64,000 nt of DNA from JAZDFP01 sp043801445 (GCA_043801445.1 JAZDMB010000023.1:10642-74641), one strand, 5' to 3'. Numbered from the stretch's first letter, positions 53,770-63,606 are shown. Notes: generated by a model from the sequence alone, not told the origin. Numbers and translations: made by a program.

Positions 53770-56184
53770 ATGGAGCTTCAATTACATATTAAATCAGCCC
53801 TGCCGGATTCTTCCAGTGAAGAAAAGTATTTTGACATCACGGCTTTTTTTAGTCAAGCTACAGGCGATATAAAATCTCCAAAATTCTGGATGGGGCGAAA
53901 GCGTCATTGTCAAATAAGAATTACCGACAAGAAAATTTCACGTCAGCATTGCTATATAGAAAAAACTCCTGAAGGCAACCTGACACTAATTGATAATAAC
54001 AGCAATAACGGTTGTTTTGTTAATGGGATTAAGGCATCAGGAGTAATTCTTAATGAAGGAGATAGTATCACTATCGGACCTTATGAGATGGTACTGGAAA
54101 AGAAAGAATCACCGGCGGATGTTCCAAGACCTGCCCGACCTGACGACCGGTCAGGCGGGCGTGAAATGCCATTGCCTCGTTCACGCACAGTAAAAAAAAC
54201 AGCTGCTCCGATAAGTACTTCTCAATTATTAGCTGTAGTGGGTGTTATAATCATTGGCCTTGTTTTTTTCATGATCTTATTCGAACAAAAAGATAATACC
54301 GATGAGTATACAGAGAATACAAACAATTCCTCATCCCCTATTGAACCAATACCTGAAACAGAACCTACCGTATCTTCTTTGCCTCAAGTAAGTATTCCTG
54401 TTTCTGTAAAATCAGTAACACCGGTCTCTAAAAGTACTATAACCCCCAAACCACCGACGCCGGGTGAGTTGACGCGCAAGACCATAGAAGAATTTGAAAA
54501 GCAACAACAAGCGTCAAAACCGCAAAGAGAGAAAGACGAAACGGAACGCCAAGCGAAACTTAAGACGGAACAAGAAAAAGAAGCCTCTCTAAAACGCCAG
54601 CAAGAAGAACAAAAACAATTAACTGAAGAAAAACCACGTTGGAATGGGCATAAAATTAAGATTGCCTCACTACTTACAAAATATCAATATGCCAACGCTA
54701 TAGAATCGCTTAACAGTTTTCTAAAGGAAACAAAAACTGATGGTGTAAAAATAGAAGTGAATGGTTATATGGAAGATATACAAGGTGAGTATTCACTTTT
54801 CAAGAAGATGGTAACCAATTTAGCAGTTAATCCGACTAATTCGGCCCGGAAAAAGATTATCATAGATAACCGCACAATCTGGGTAACAAAAGCAGATGAG
54901 ATAAAATTTGAAGGCACAATTGCCGGACTAAGTGACAGTGTTTACACGCGGCAATGGCAGGATATCCCCCAAGATGCCGTTTTGGAATTACTCCAAGCAG
55001 ACATCATCAAATCAGAACGTTTCTATTTAGCGACTTTTTGTTATAATCATAATCTTCCCAGAGATGGCGAACGGATATTGATTTTCTGTCTAAAAACATA
55101 TCCTGCTGAAAAATCTCGGATTGACCGGTTTTTAGCACGCTATAAGGACATCCCCTTGCCTCCGGGCGGATTTTATGAATATCAAGGTCAATTAGTTACG
55201 TCTGAAGAAAAATCATATCTGGATAAAGGTTATATTAAATATAAAGAAAAATGGATGTCATATGATGATATGATGACTGCCAAAGGATTTGTTAAATATC
55301 AAAATAAATGGGTAACACTTGAAGAGAAAGCAAAAATAGAAACGCGATTAGGCGCTTTAACATCACTCCATAAACTTTTAGCACCCACAGGCGCTATTAA
55401 TAAACCAGGTGCGGATAAAGAAAAACTACCATGGGATAAAGCGCGCACCAAAGAAACAGAACATTATATTGTAAAAACAAATTTATCCGATGAAGCTCTT
55501 AATGATATTTGTTTTGCTATGGAGTGTTTTTATTTCGAGGCTAAAAAGATATTCAAACTCACCGGTGACTCCGGCGGTAAACTCAAGGTCTATGTTTTTA
55601 AAGAAGGAAAAGAATATTATGCCAATGGCGGAATGGGACAAGGAGTCTATATGGGAGGAGGTGGTGAGGGTAACCAGATAATGACATATTATCAACCTTC
55701 AACGAGCGATTTAGGACTGAGTACCACCTCTGTATTATTACACGAAGGCACACATCAGTTTGTTGACCTTGTCTGTAAAGTATCCCGCGTGCCTATTTGG
55801 ATTAATGAAGGATTAGCGACCTATTATGAATCCAGTAAATTTGAAGGGTCTTCTCTCAAAACCAATATTGTAAATCAAAATAGATTACAATTAATACGAA
55901 ACCTTATTCTTAAAAAAGATGTGCCTCGCCTTGAAGATATCATAAATATTCGTCAGGCTAATTTTGCTATTTATGAATATGCACACACCTGGAGCCTTGT
56001 TTATTTCTTCATGAACTATAATAATGGTCAATATGCTGACGAATTAGAAGATTATTTCACGGCAATAAAGAAAAAGGGATTTGAAAACCGCCCGCAACAC
56101 AAACAATTATTCGAGGATACCTTTAAGATAAAATTTGAAGTTTTAGAAAAACAATGGGAAGACTATATTATGAAACTGCACTAA
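53770..56184 (+). CDS. FHA-domain protein with peptidase-MA-like domain
   Basis: 804 residues. FHA domain at about 35-115 (GRKRHCQIRITDKKISRQHC, TLIDNNSNNGCFVNGIKAS) for phosphothreonine binding. A palindromic insert (54126-54170) encodes PARPDDRSGGRE. Membrane helix at about 154-174 (LLAVVGVIIIGLVFFMILF), then a Pro/Thr linker and charged coiled coil (KQQQASKPQREKDETERQ). The C-terminal gluzincin-like domain has HEGTHQFVDLV (HExxH) and WINEGLATYYE. The FHA part is cytoplasmic and the protease part extracytoplasmic, so it could link Ser/Thr phosphorylation to an envelope protease. Repeats of the type YIKYKEKWMSYDDM/FVKYQNKWVTLEE are present near 490-530. Confidence 0.85.
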   Translation: MELQLHIKSALPDSSSEEKYFDITAFFSQATGDIKSPKFWMGRKRHCQIRITDKKISRQHCYIEKTPEGNLTLIDNNSNNGCFVNGIKASGVILNEGDSITIGPYEMVLEKKESPADVPRPARPDDRSGGREMPLPRSRTVKKTAAPISTSQLLAVVGVIIIGLVFFMILFEQKDNTDEYTENTNNSSSPIEPIPETEPTVSSLPQVSIPVSVKSVTPVSKSTITPKPPTPGELTRKTIEEFEKQQQASKPQREKDETERQAKLKTEQEKEASLKRQQEEQKQLTEEKPRWNGHKIKIASLLTKYQYANAIESLNSFLKETKTDGVKIEVNGYMEDIQGEYSLFKKMVTNLAVNPTNSARKKIIIDNRTIWVTKADEIKFEGTIAGLSDSVYTRQWQDIPQDAVLELLQADIIKSERFYLATFCYNHNLPRDGERILIFCLKTYPAEKSRIDRFLARYKDIPLPPGGFYEYQGQLVTSEEKSYLDKGYIKYKEKWMSYDDMMTAKGFVKYQNKWVTLEEKAKIETRLGALTSLHKLLAPTGAINKPGADKEKLPWDKARTKETEHYIVKTNLSDEALNDICFAMECFYFEAKKIFKLTGDSGGKLKVYVFKEGKEYYANGGMGQGVYMGGGGEGNQIMTYYQPSTSDLGLSTTSVLLHEGTHQFVDLVCKVSRVPIWINEGLATYYESSKFEGSSLKTNIVNQNRLQLIRNLILKKDVPRLEDIINIRQANFAIYEYAHTWSLVYFFMNYNNGQYADELEDYFTAIKKKGFENRPQHKQLFEDTFKIKFEVLEKQWEDYIMKLH

Positions 56185-56185
56185 A

Positions 56186-56303
56186 ATGAGGTTGTTGAAA
56201 AAGTTCAACAATCTCACCCTGAGCCCCGCTGGAAGCGGGATAAACTTCGCGAAGGGTCTCAAAAAAATGTGCATAGTGAGATTCTTCGCTACGCTCAGAA
56301 TGA
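56186..56303 (+). repeat. 115-bp inverted-repeat element, left copy
   Basis: About 115 bases at more than 90% identity (by eye) to the reverse complement of 58722-58836. Internal hairpins: TTGTTGAAAAAGTTCAACAA, CCCCGCTGGAAGCGGGA, CTTCGCGAAG. It begins 2 bases after the FHA-peptidase stop. Confidence 0.9.
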
Positions 56304-56336
56304 CACCCGTTGAAAGGGTTTTTCAACGGTGTCAGA

Positions 56337-58550
56337 TTACTTCACGGGATTTTCCTTATCCTTATCAAATTTACGAACAAAATTCTTGTAGGCTGGAATA
56401 TTTTCCGGAACAATATTTACTTGTGGTGAACGGCAGGCTTCTATAATCGCCCTCTGCAAAATCGAATCGATTTGAATATCTACCAGAAACTCCTTTTCGC
56501 GTTCATCAGCTACTTTCCGCCGTATATGTTCTCTTAAAGCCTGACGAACTTCATCTTTTTCTAACCGCGCCTTACTCTCCTGATAGAATTGTTCAAAATT
56601 CGGATAGCGCTCATAGCTTTCACCATCATCTTCTGCTAAAGCGTAAAATAACTCCTTATCCTTGGAATAATACTCATCCGAATACTTATCAAGTGAACCC
56701 GAATCCAATAGTTTACCAAATTCGGATGCCTTGCCTAAATCTTGCTCTGACGCGGCTATTTTAATATCAGGTTCTACCCCACCTTTACCATCTTTACCTT
56801 TATGGATAGAGCGACCTGACGGCAGGAAATATTTCGCAATAGTAAGTCTCAACCCTGTTTTTTGGGCTGTTGTATCTATCGGAAATACACGTTGCACGCT
56901 ACCCTTGCCATAAGTAGTTTCGCCGATAAGAACGGCTTTATGATAGTCCTGCAATACCCCTGAAAAAATCTCTGAGGCGCTGGCGCTTCCTTCATTAATA
57001 AGAACATAAACCGGCACATCTATTTTATTGTCATCTTTCGTCTTGAATTCTTCTACAACCGTGTTTTTATCTCTGGTAGTAACAAGAGTTTTATCTTTTT
57101 CGATAAATAAATCTAAAATAGTCGTAACGCTTGAAAGTAAACCGCCAGGATTTCCTCTCACATCAACGATTATCGCCTTAACTGAGTAGTATTTCATTTC
57201 TTCCAAGCATTGTTTGGTTTCGGCTGCTGTATTAGTGCTAAAACTGGTAATAGAAAGGAACCCGATATTACCGGGCAGTATCTCATAACGAGCGGTTGGA
57301 ACATTAACAATGGCTCTCACTAAAGTAAACTCTCTTTCTTTAACCCAACCGCGGCGGTAAACTTTGATTTTCACGGGTGTCCCCGGGTCGCCTTTTAATT
57401 TAGTAATTAAATAATCTATTGTTTTACTATGTGTAGATTCGCCTTCAACTTCCGTAATGCGGTCTAAAGCACGAAGTCCGGCCTTATAAGCCGGTTGACC
57501 ATACATTGGACGTTCAATAGTCAGAAAATCATTACGCATACTTACATACGCCCCTATACCGCCGTATTTGCTGGTAATACTCTCTTGTGAATGTTTTGTT
57601 TGCTTTTCATCTTCATACATAGTGAACCGGTCTAAACTACTGCCCATACCTGCTGCCGCAGCATTAATTAATTTCTTTATATCTACATCAGCAGGATCAA
57701 CATATAAATTCTGAATAAGCCCGATTATTTCATCTAATAAACTATAATCAATATTTGCTTTTGAAGAATTCCTGCTGCGAACATAGGCATCCTGCAATTC
57801 CTTATATTTCAAGAAGGTTTTTGCCAGACGTCCGGACGGTGTCGGGTCTAATGCTAATTGCTTTAATATATCCTTGCTTTTTTCGAATTGGTCTATTGAT
57901 GCTAAGACTAAAGCGGCTGATAATCGCACCTCCGGATCTTTTAAATTGGCAATATCTCTTATCTCGCGAATAGCCAGAGACGATTTGCTTAAATCAAACC
58001 ATAATTTTGCCAGGCTCAGCCGATGCTTTGCTTCAAGAGTCTCATCCATAATAGACTGAATTTCCTTGGCTAATATGTTTTTATCTATATCCTCGCCGCC
58101 TCCATCATTCGCAACCAAATTACCTAAAAGTTCTGCTGTAGTGAAAAACACCTGATTATCAACATTAGACCCGGATACCAATATTGCTTTAAAGATTTTT
58201 ACTGCCTCCTGCCGGTATCCTAATTGATACATTACTTTAGCGCAACCTACACGCACTTTTACATCGGAATTTTGCAATCCATTTCTTATTTCAACTAAAT
58301 TATCATTCCCGCTTGCTTCTATTTGGGCGACCAAATTCCAGAAATTATTACCCGTAATATCCTCTTTGGCTAATTGAGAAATAGGATTGATGACATTAAC
58401 AGGAGCTTGGGATTCAGTTTCCTTCTCGCCTTGCTCCAGCTTCGGCGGAGCTGGTAATTTAGAAGGTGCCGGCTCGCTTATTACAGCAAAATTAATGACG
58501 AGAATCAGAAGACCTAAATACATCAAGAATATAATAATCTTTTTAGACAT
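56337..58550 (-). CDS. S41 C-terminal processing peptidase with HEAT-like N-terminus
   Basis: 737 residues. Signal/anchor IIIFLMYLGLLILVINFAVI. Residues 60-260 are HEAT/TPR-like. The catalytic half has a PDZ domain (GAYVSMRNDFLTIERPMYG, AGLRALDRITEVEG), FLSITSFSTNTA, the catalytic Ser in INEGSASASEIFSGVL and Lys in GETTYGKGSVQRV; all Ctp/Prc dyad residues are intact. Periplasmic protease with a probable scaffold extension. The gene lies between two copies of a 115-base inverted repeat. Confidence 0.9.
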   Translation of the reverse strand: MSKKIIIFLMYLGLLILVINFAVISEPAPSKLPAPPKLEQGEKETESQAPVNVINPISQLAKEDITGNNFWNLVAQIEASGNDNLVEIRNGLQNSDVKVRVGCAKVMYQLGYRQEAVKIFKAILVSGSNVDNQVFFTTAELLGNLVANDGGGEDIDKNILAKEIQSIMDETLEAKHRLSLAKLWFDLSKSSLAIREIRDIANLKDPEVRLSAALVLASIDQFEKSKDILKQLALDPTPSGRLAKTFLKYKELQDAYVRSRNSSKANIDYSLLDEIIGLIQNLYVDPADVDIKKLINAAAAGMGSSLDRFTMYEDEKQTKHSQESITSKYGGIGAYVSMRNDFLTIERPMYGQPAYKAGLRALDRITEVEGESTHSKTIDYLITKLKGDPGTPVKIKVYRRGWVKEREFTLVRAIVNVPTARYEILPGNIGFLSITSFSTNTAAETKQCLEEMKYYSVKAIIVDVRGNPGGLLSSVTTILDLFIEKDKTLVTTRDKNTVVEEFKTKDDNKIDVPVYVLINEGSASASEIFSGVLQDYHKAVLIGETTYGKGSVQRVFPIDTTAQKTGLRLTIAKYFLPSGRSIHKGKDGKGGVEPDIKIAASEQDLGKASEFGKLLDSGSLDKYSDEYYSKDKELFYALAEDDGESYERYPNFEQFYQESKARLEKDEVRQALREHIRRKVADEREKEFLVDIQIDSILQRAIIEACRSPQVNIVPENIPAYKNFVRKFDKDKENPVK

Positions 58551-59068
58551 TATTTAACTCCTTTTACTCGGTGTTATCCCGAAAGCATTCGGGAGTTACA
58601 GCGAGTTATCCCGCCTGTCCCGAATTTACTTCGGGGACAGTATTTGTCGGGATTAGTTATCCCGTATTAGCGGGATGATTATAATAAATTGAAACCGTCC
58701 CGATGTAATATCGGGGCGGTCTCATTCTGAGCGAAGCGAAGAATCTCACTACGCATATTTTGAGACCCTTCACGAAGTTTATCCCGCTTCCAGCGGGGCT
58801 CAGGGTGAGATTGTTGAACTTTTTCAACAATCTCATATTTATATAATTAAACTATCAAGGTCAAGAAAACTTCGTCCCTTACGGAATATTATTAAATAGA
58901 ACCTACCTAACGTCAGGCAAACACCGTTAGGTAAAAGAATAATTTTCCCAAAACCTCTTACTCTAACGGGTTCTCAGAGCAAGAACCCTGAACGGGTATT
59001 ATCTGCGTTTATCTGCGAAAATCTGCGTCCTATTTAACAGATGTGGATTTAATATGCTCTAACCGGGT
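58551..59068. repeat. Intergenic region rich in palindromic elements
   Basis: No gene. From left: CCCGAAAGCATTCGGG, CCCGAATTTACTTCGGGG, TATCCCGTATTAGCGGGAT, CCCGATGTAATATCGGGG, the right copy of the 115-base element (58722-58836), an ACCTAACGTCAGGC...CGTTAGGT hairpin, and a TCTGCGTTTATCTGCGAAAA tract. Confidence 0.8.
58722..58836 (-). repeat. 115-bp inverted-repeat element, right copy
   Basis: Inverted partner of 56186-56303; differences are a few substitutions and one or two indels in the middle (near TCTCAAAA). Confidence 0.9.
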
Positions 59069-61150
59069 TCATTTATTCTTCTCTTCAATAATTTTCTGGG
59101 CTACCTCAAGAGGAACTCCGAGATACTTTTCAAAATGCATTGAATAAATAGCCCGGCCGCTGCTCAGATTTCTCAACATAGATACATAACCGAACATCTC
59201 GCCTAACGGAACCTCAGCAGAGATAATCTGCTGTCCGGCCTTGGCTTCCACGGCCAAAACCCTGCCGCGCCTGGAACAAATATGACCCACAATACCGCCC
59301 ATATACTCATCAGGCGTGATAACTTCCAGAGACATATAAGGTTCGAGTAAAACCGGCACTGATTTCCTGAATGCCTCGTTAAAACATTCACGGGCGGCAA
59401 GCCTGAAAGCAATTTCCGATGAATCAACCTCGTGAAATGAACCGTCCACCAATTCCACCTTGACATCAACCACCGGGAACCCGGCAAGAACGCCTTTCTG
59501 CATAGCTTCAATAACGCCTTTTTCAATAGCTGGAATATATTCACGGGGAATAGCGCCGCCGTGAATGCTGTTTTCAAATTCAAATCCTTGACCGGGCAAG
59601 GCCGGTGAAATAATAAGTTCCACGTGCGCGTATTGACCGTGCCCGCCGGTTTGTTTTACATGCTTATACGTCTCTTTACTCTGTTTTATTATCGTCTCTT
59701 TATAAGCGACCTTGGGCGCGCCGACCTGGGCTTCCACATTAAACTCATGCTTCAGCCGGTCCACGATTATTTCAAGATGTAATTCACCCATCCCGGAAAG
59801 AATGGTCTCTCCGGTTTCCTGTTCAACGTGCACGATAAAAGTCGGGTCTTCTTCAGCCAGCCGGTTAAGCGCCTTGCCTAACCTGTCCTTATCACCCTTA
59901 TTCTTGGTCTGGATACTGATAGACATAACCGGCACAGGAAATTCTATTGTCTCCAGAAGAATAGGATGTTCCAAATCGCAGAGCGTATCGCCGGTCGTGG
60001 TATAGTCAAGCCCGATAACAGCAACAATATCGCCGGTAGAAATATCAAGCCGTATCTCGCGCTCGTTGGCGTGCATCTGGAGAATACGGTCCACCCGCTC
60101 CTTGCGTCCCTTGGTGGCGTTAAAAACATACGAACCGGCTTCGAGCATTCCTGAATAAACGCGTAAATAAACCAGCTTATTCGTGTGGGGGTCGGACTGG
60201 ACTTTGAAAGCAAGAGCGGAAAACGGCTCATCATCATCAGCCCGGCGCAACGCAGGTATTGTGATATCGTCCGGGTTATGCCCCTGGACCGGCGGCATAT
60301 CTAACGGCGAAGGCAGAAACATAGTTATCGCATCCAGCAATTTGCGCACGCCTTTGTTCTTAAAAGCAGTGCCGCAGAGTACCGGCACAACCTTATTAGC
60401 GATAGTCCCTTTGCGAATGGCAGTAATCAGGTCTTCGGCGGTAATCAAGTCTTCGTCCAAATATTTTGTCATAAGCGAATCGTCTATCTCAATGGCTTTT
60501 TCCACCATTATACGATGATATTTTTTGGCAGTCGCAAGATAATCGGGCGGGATATCCTCAACGTAGAATTCCTTGTCGGCTGAATCGTCCTCATGGATAT
60601 ATGCCTTCATATCCAGCAAGTCAATCACGCCGCGGAAATTATTCTCAGCGCCGATGGGAACCTGTAAGGAAATAACATTTGCCTTAAGGTCATCTTCAAT
60701 GGTTTTCAGGACGCCGAAGTAATCAGCGCCGATACGGTCCATTTTATTTATAAAGGCGATTTTGGGAACATTATATTTCTGGGACTGGCGCCAGACGGCT
60801 TCTGATTGAGGTTCCACGCCGCCCACAGCGCAAAAAACGGCGATTGCGCCGTCCAGCACACGCAGACTGCGTTCAACCTCGACCGTAAAATCGACGTGGC
60901 CCGGCGTATCAATAATATTTATGCGATGATCCTTCCAGTAACAGGTAGTGGCAGCGGAAGTGATAGTGATGCCCCGTTCCTGCTCCTGTTTCATCCAATC
61001 CATTTGCGCCTTACCGTCGTGCACCTCGCCCATCTTATGTGATTTACCGGTAAAGAAAATAATACGTTCGGTTAACGTAGTCTTACCGGCATCAATATGG
61101 GCCATAATGCCCAGGTTGCGCACCTTGTCGAGATTAAGCAATCGAGTCAT
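59069..61150 (-). CDS. fusA: Elongation factor G
   Basis: 693 residues from ATG 61150, with SD GAGG 6 bases upstream; an upstream start at 61183 was rejected as its first 11 residues precede the family N-terminus. Ribosomal translocation GTPase. G1 GIMAHIDAGKTTLTERI, switch region ERGITITSAATT, G3 IIDTPGHVDFT, G4 FINKMDRIGADY; domain IV tip GHGQYAHVELI and HGGAIPREYIPAIEKG. It is isolated from rpsL/rpsG/tuf, so it is not in the usual str operon. Confidence 0.96.
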   Translation of the reverse strand: MTRLLNLDKVRNLGIMAHIDAGKTTLTERIIFFTGKSHKMGEVHDGKAQMDWMKQEQERGITITSAATTCYWKDHRINIIDTPGHVDFTVEVERSLRVLDGAIAVFCAVGGVEPQSEAVWRQSQKYNVPKIAFINKMDRIGADYFGVLKTIEDDLKANVISLQVPIGAENNFRGVIDLLDMKAYIHEDDSADKEFYVEDIPPDYLATAKKYHRIMVEKAIEIDDSLMTKYLDEDLITAEDLITAIRKGTIANKVVPVLCGTAFKNKGVRKLLDAITMFLPSPLDMPPVQGHNPDDITIPALRRADDDEPFSALAFKVQSDPHTNKLVYLRVYSGMLEAGSYVFNATKGRKERVDRILQMHANEREIRLDISTGDIVAVIGLDYTTTGDTLCDLEHPILLETIEFPVPVMSISIQTKNKGDKDRLGKALNRLAEEDPTFIVHVEQETGETILSGMGELHLEIIVDRLKHEFNVEAQVGAPKVAYKETIIKQSKETYKHVKQTGGHGQYAHVELIISPALPGQGFEFENSIHGGAIPREYIPAIEKGVIEAMQKGVLAGFPVVDVKVELVDGSFHEVDSSEIAFRLAARECFNEAFRKSVPVLLEPYMSLEVITPDEYMGGIVGHICSRRGRVLAVEAKAGQQIISAEVPLGEMFGYVSMLRNLSSGRAIYSMHFEKYLGVPLEVAQKIIEEKNK

Positions 61151-61183
61151 AAAAAAACCTCGTAACTTCTGCCACAAATGCAC

Positions 61184-61565
61184 TAAGTGCTAATTGTTCA
61201 TTGAACAGTGAACATTGAGCAATAAATAAGTGTCTTGTCCCGCTGGGCTATCCAAGTGAACTACAACGGGATCCCGATAGACTTTGTCGGGAGTAGCTAA
61301 TCTTATACTTTCCTATACTGTAAAACATAAAAAGTAATGTTATACAGATAGTTAAAAGGAAGTCAAGAAAAATTAGTCACTCCCGACGTAAAATCGGGAT
61401 CCCGTCCCGACAGACTTCGTCGGGATGGATAGCCCATCGGGAAAAGAACACAAAGAACACAAAGAAATCCTCTGCGTCCTTTGCGCCGGAGTTTACCCCG
61501 ATGCACATCGGGGCGGTGAATATTTTCTTACCCTACATACTATATACTTTATACTACATACTTCT
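61184..61565. other. Intergenic region: fusA promoter and palindromic elements
   Basis: No gene. Contains ACGGGATCCCGATAG...TTTGTCGGGA (61267-61293), CCCGACGTAAAATCGGGA and CCCGACAGACTTCGTCGGG (61382-61424), then ACAAAGAACACAAAGAAATCC-type repeats and the TATACTTTATACTACATAC tract that begins the duplicated cassette. Confidence 0.75.
61339..61366 (-). promoter_or_regulatory. Promoter of fusA
   Basis: On the minus strand TTGACT (61366-61361), 16-base spacer, TATAAC (61344-61339), about 190 bases before the ATG. Confidence 0.6.
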
Positions 61566-61805
61566 CTACTGTCTTAACACCACCACCTCAAACGTATTAT
61601 CCGCTATTGCCGGCTGGTTCAGCAGGATTGAAATCCCTGTGCCTTGCGGTAACCCCGGTAACAGGAATAACTGTCTGATTAGCTGGTCCTGATTTGTGGG
61701 AATAGAATAACCTAAAATCACACCGCCATTCAAGTCAGGGTCACCCAAAGGCGGATATAGTCCGCCTACCTGTAATGCCAGAATTGTGATGCTTACAATT
61801 TTATA
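61536..61805 (-). repeat. Duplicated 3' cassette (partner 14018-14285)
   Basis: Roughly 90% identical DNA by eye, including the stop codon and a tract downstream of it. The adjoining coding sequence differs. Confidence 0.85.
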
Positions 61806-62438
61806 CGCTAACCGCTCACCGTTAACCGCGCCTATTGCTATCTCAGCTGTAGCAACCGGCGGAGTTAAAGGTCTCGATACCCCACCGCCTTCCGGAGCAA
61901 TCCACTCAAACCGTTCCTGTAACTGATTGTAAGACGGAACTTCACCATTAGCCGGAGAATCGATTGCCCTGATATGTCTCGGCTCAATTGACCCGTTTAT
62001 GATTTCTAAATATCCAACCGAATTATCAGTCATCTTTGACTTGCTTACTGCATTGGTCGCAATCTTCGTATTAGTTACCGCACCATCTTTTATCTTGGTT
62101 GATTCCACACTGCCTACTGCCAACTTACTACTGTCTACTGCGCCAGCCGCTATCTTCTCCGTCACTACCGCATTATCCTGAATCTTGGCAGTAGAAACCG
62201 AATTATCCGCCAGAGGTGAAACAGAAACATCACTGCCTAATTTCCGCGCAGTTACCGCGCCGTCAGCAATATCATCGGTCTGAACCTGTCCGACACCGAT
62301 ATCGGCTCCGGTAATTGTCCCGTCCTTAATCTTGCGCGATGTGATTGCATCATCCGCAATCTTTTCCTCAGTCACCGCTTCAGAGACTATGGCTGGAGTA
62401 GTAACCTCGCCCTCAAAATAACGTTTTCTGAATGACAT
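61566..62438 (-). CDS. Fibre-like repeat protein, second copy
   Basis: 290 residues. Residues 10-160 carry imperfect repeats (TTPAIVSEAVTEEKIADDAI, VSTAKIQDNAVVTEKIAAGA) similar in style to the protein at 14047 but with fewer and different units, then a linker (DSPANGEVPSYNQLQERFEW, the pattern seen before tail-fibre heads) and an 80-residue C-terminal module nearly identical to that of 14047-15078. SD AAGGAG precedes ATG. No signal peptide. Probably forms a trimeric fibre or stalk. Confidence 0.65.
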   Translation of the reverse strand: MSFRKRYFEGEVTTPAIVSEAVTEEKIADDAITSRKIKDGTITGADIGVGQVQTDDIADGAVTARKLGSDVSVSPLADNSVSTAKIQDNAVVTEKIAAGAVDSSKLAVGSVESTKIKDGAVTNTKIATNAVSKSKMTDNSVGYLEIINGSIEPRHIRAIDSPANGEVPSYNQLQERFEWIAPEGGGVSRPLTPPVATAEIAIGAVNGERLAYKIVSITILALQVGGLYPPLGDPDLNGGVILGYSIPTNQDQLIRQLFLLPGLPQGTGISILLNQPAIADNTFEVVVLRQ

Positions 62439-62541
62439 AAATTATCTCCTTTCATAATTAAGGTTGAGGTTAAGGTGTAGGTTAAGAAGGATTTCTCCAA
62501 CCCAACCATGCCTTAACCTTTTCCTCATCCTTGACCTTGTT

Positions 62542-63351
62542 TTACAGTATAGTCAAACCAACCTGGACGTGGAGAATGAAGTTACCTTCATCATCCTTTT
62601 TCCAGGCGCAGAAGCACTTGTCAGCCGCCGGAGCCGCCTCAAATTCATCACACTTTAACGGGTCGCGCAGACCGTTCAGCAGATTCTTATTAATAGTGTT
62701 CTGGTCAGTGATTTCCGTACTATCAAATTCAGATTTGATAATCATCAATCCGCCCTGAACCAACCTATTAAGGATAGCCGCCTTAAACGAAGTACGTTCC
62801 CTGTCCCGTGCGATGTTGTAAGGTTCGCCGTTGCTGGTGCCTGCCGGGCCGACCCAGTCCTTAGCCCGGTTGTCGCCCACCAGATAATAAACCGCCACCG
62901 GGGCTGGTCCCAGTCCGCGAATCTTATCTCCGGTCATGCGCAACATACCTGAGCCCATCTTGAGCGCCCAGTTGTCTTTGGCTGCCTGGACCTTATCCCT
63001 GAATAACTTGCCCACTACGCCGTCAACGGTCGCAAATACCTTGTTCAGGTTCTCCTTCCACTTGGAGAATGACTGAACCATATTCTCGCGTCTGGTGCTC
63101 CGGATATTCTGGGAAGAGCGTTCGCTCCTGGAGACGAATGAGGAATCAATTAAAGGACGGAAACCGTCCTCAGACGGCTTTACCAATCTTTTAATGAAGG
63201 TATCCTCGTCGCCGAAAATCTCATCAAGTTTATCCTTGATGAGTCCGGCCGAATCGCCCAGTCGCTGAGCCCACAGGTCAGGCATATGCCCGGCCACCTC
63301 TACGTTTTCCGAAACGTAGATTTCCAATTCAAATTTCTTATCGAATGCCAT
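62542..63351 (-). CDS. Hypothetical protein upstream of second fibre gene
   Basis: 269 residues, soluble, no recognised family. The start KKFELEIYVSENVEVAGHMP and the ending WKKDDEGNFILHVQVGLTIL suggest beta structure at both ends with a helical middle (SFSKWKENLNKVFATVDGVV). Strong SD GAGGAGGTGA before ATG 63351. About 100 bases separate it from the fibre gene; the two probably form one transcription unit. At the first locus a different protein occupies this slot. Confidence 0.6.
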   Translation of the reverse strand: MAFDKKFELEIYVSENVEVAGHMPDLWAQRLGDSAGLIKDKLDEIFGDEDTFIKRLVKPSEDGFRPLIDSSFVSRSERSSQNIRSTRRENMVQSFSKWKENLNKVFATVDGVVGKLFRDKVQAAKDNWALKMGSGMLRMTGDKIRGLGPAPVAVYYLVGDNRAKDWVGPAGTSNGEPYNIARDRERTSFKAAILNRLVQGGLMIIKSEFDSTEITDQNTINKNLLNGLRDPLKCDEFEAAPAADKCFCAWKKDDEGNFILHVQVGLTIL

Positions 63352-63540
63352 ATATCTTCACCTCCTCTTTACTCGCTGTTAGACTTTAGTCGTTATCAGC
63401 AAGTTATCCCGACCCCCGATGAAATCGGGGTAAACTTCGCGTCGGGACACACCGCTCTAACATCTATATCCACAAGCGAGATTTATGTTCAACGGTTATC
63501 CGCCTTGGCCTTCAGCGAACTACCGATTTGACTTACTTAT

Positions 63541-63606
63541 TTGCCACGGAGACACAGAGCACACGGAGTTATTTTTTATTCTCTGTGACCTCTGTGCCTC
63601 TGTAGC
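63541..63606. repeat. Hairpin repeat of the CACAGAG type
   Basis: Left arm GCCACGGAGACACAGAGCAC, right arm CTCTGTGACCTCTGTGCCTC, AT-rich loop. The right arm supplies the last dozen codons of the protease gene that ends at 63569. Partial relatives lie near 11110, 27627-27690, 43537 and 44692. Confidence 0.75.

Noticed and set aside
61151..61183. Upstream ATG of fusA
   Set aside because: It has no ribosome site and precedes the normal EF-G N-terminus; ATG 61150 has GAGG at proper spacing.
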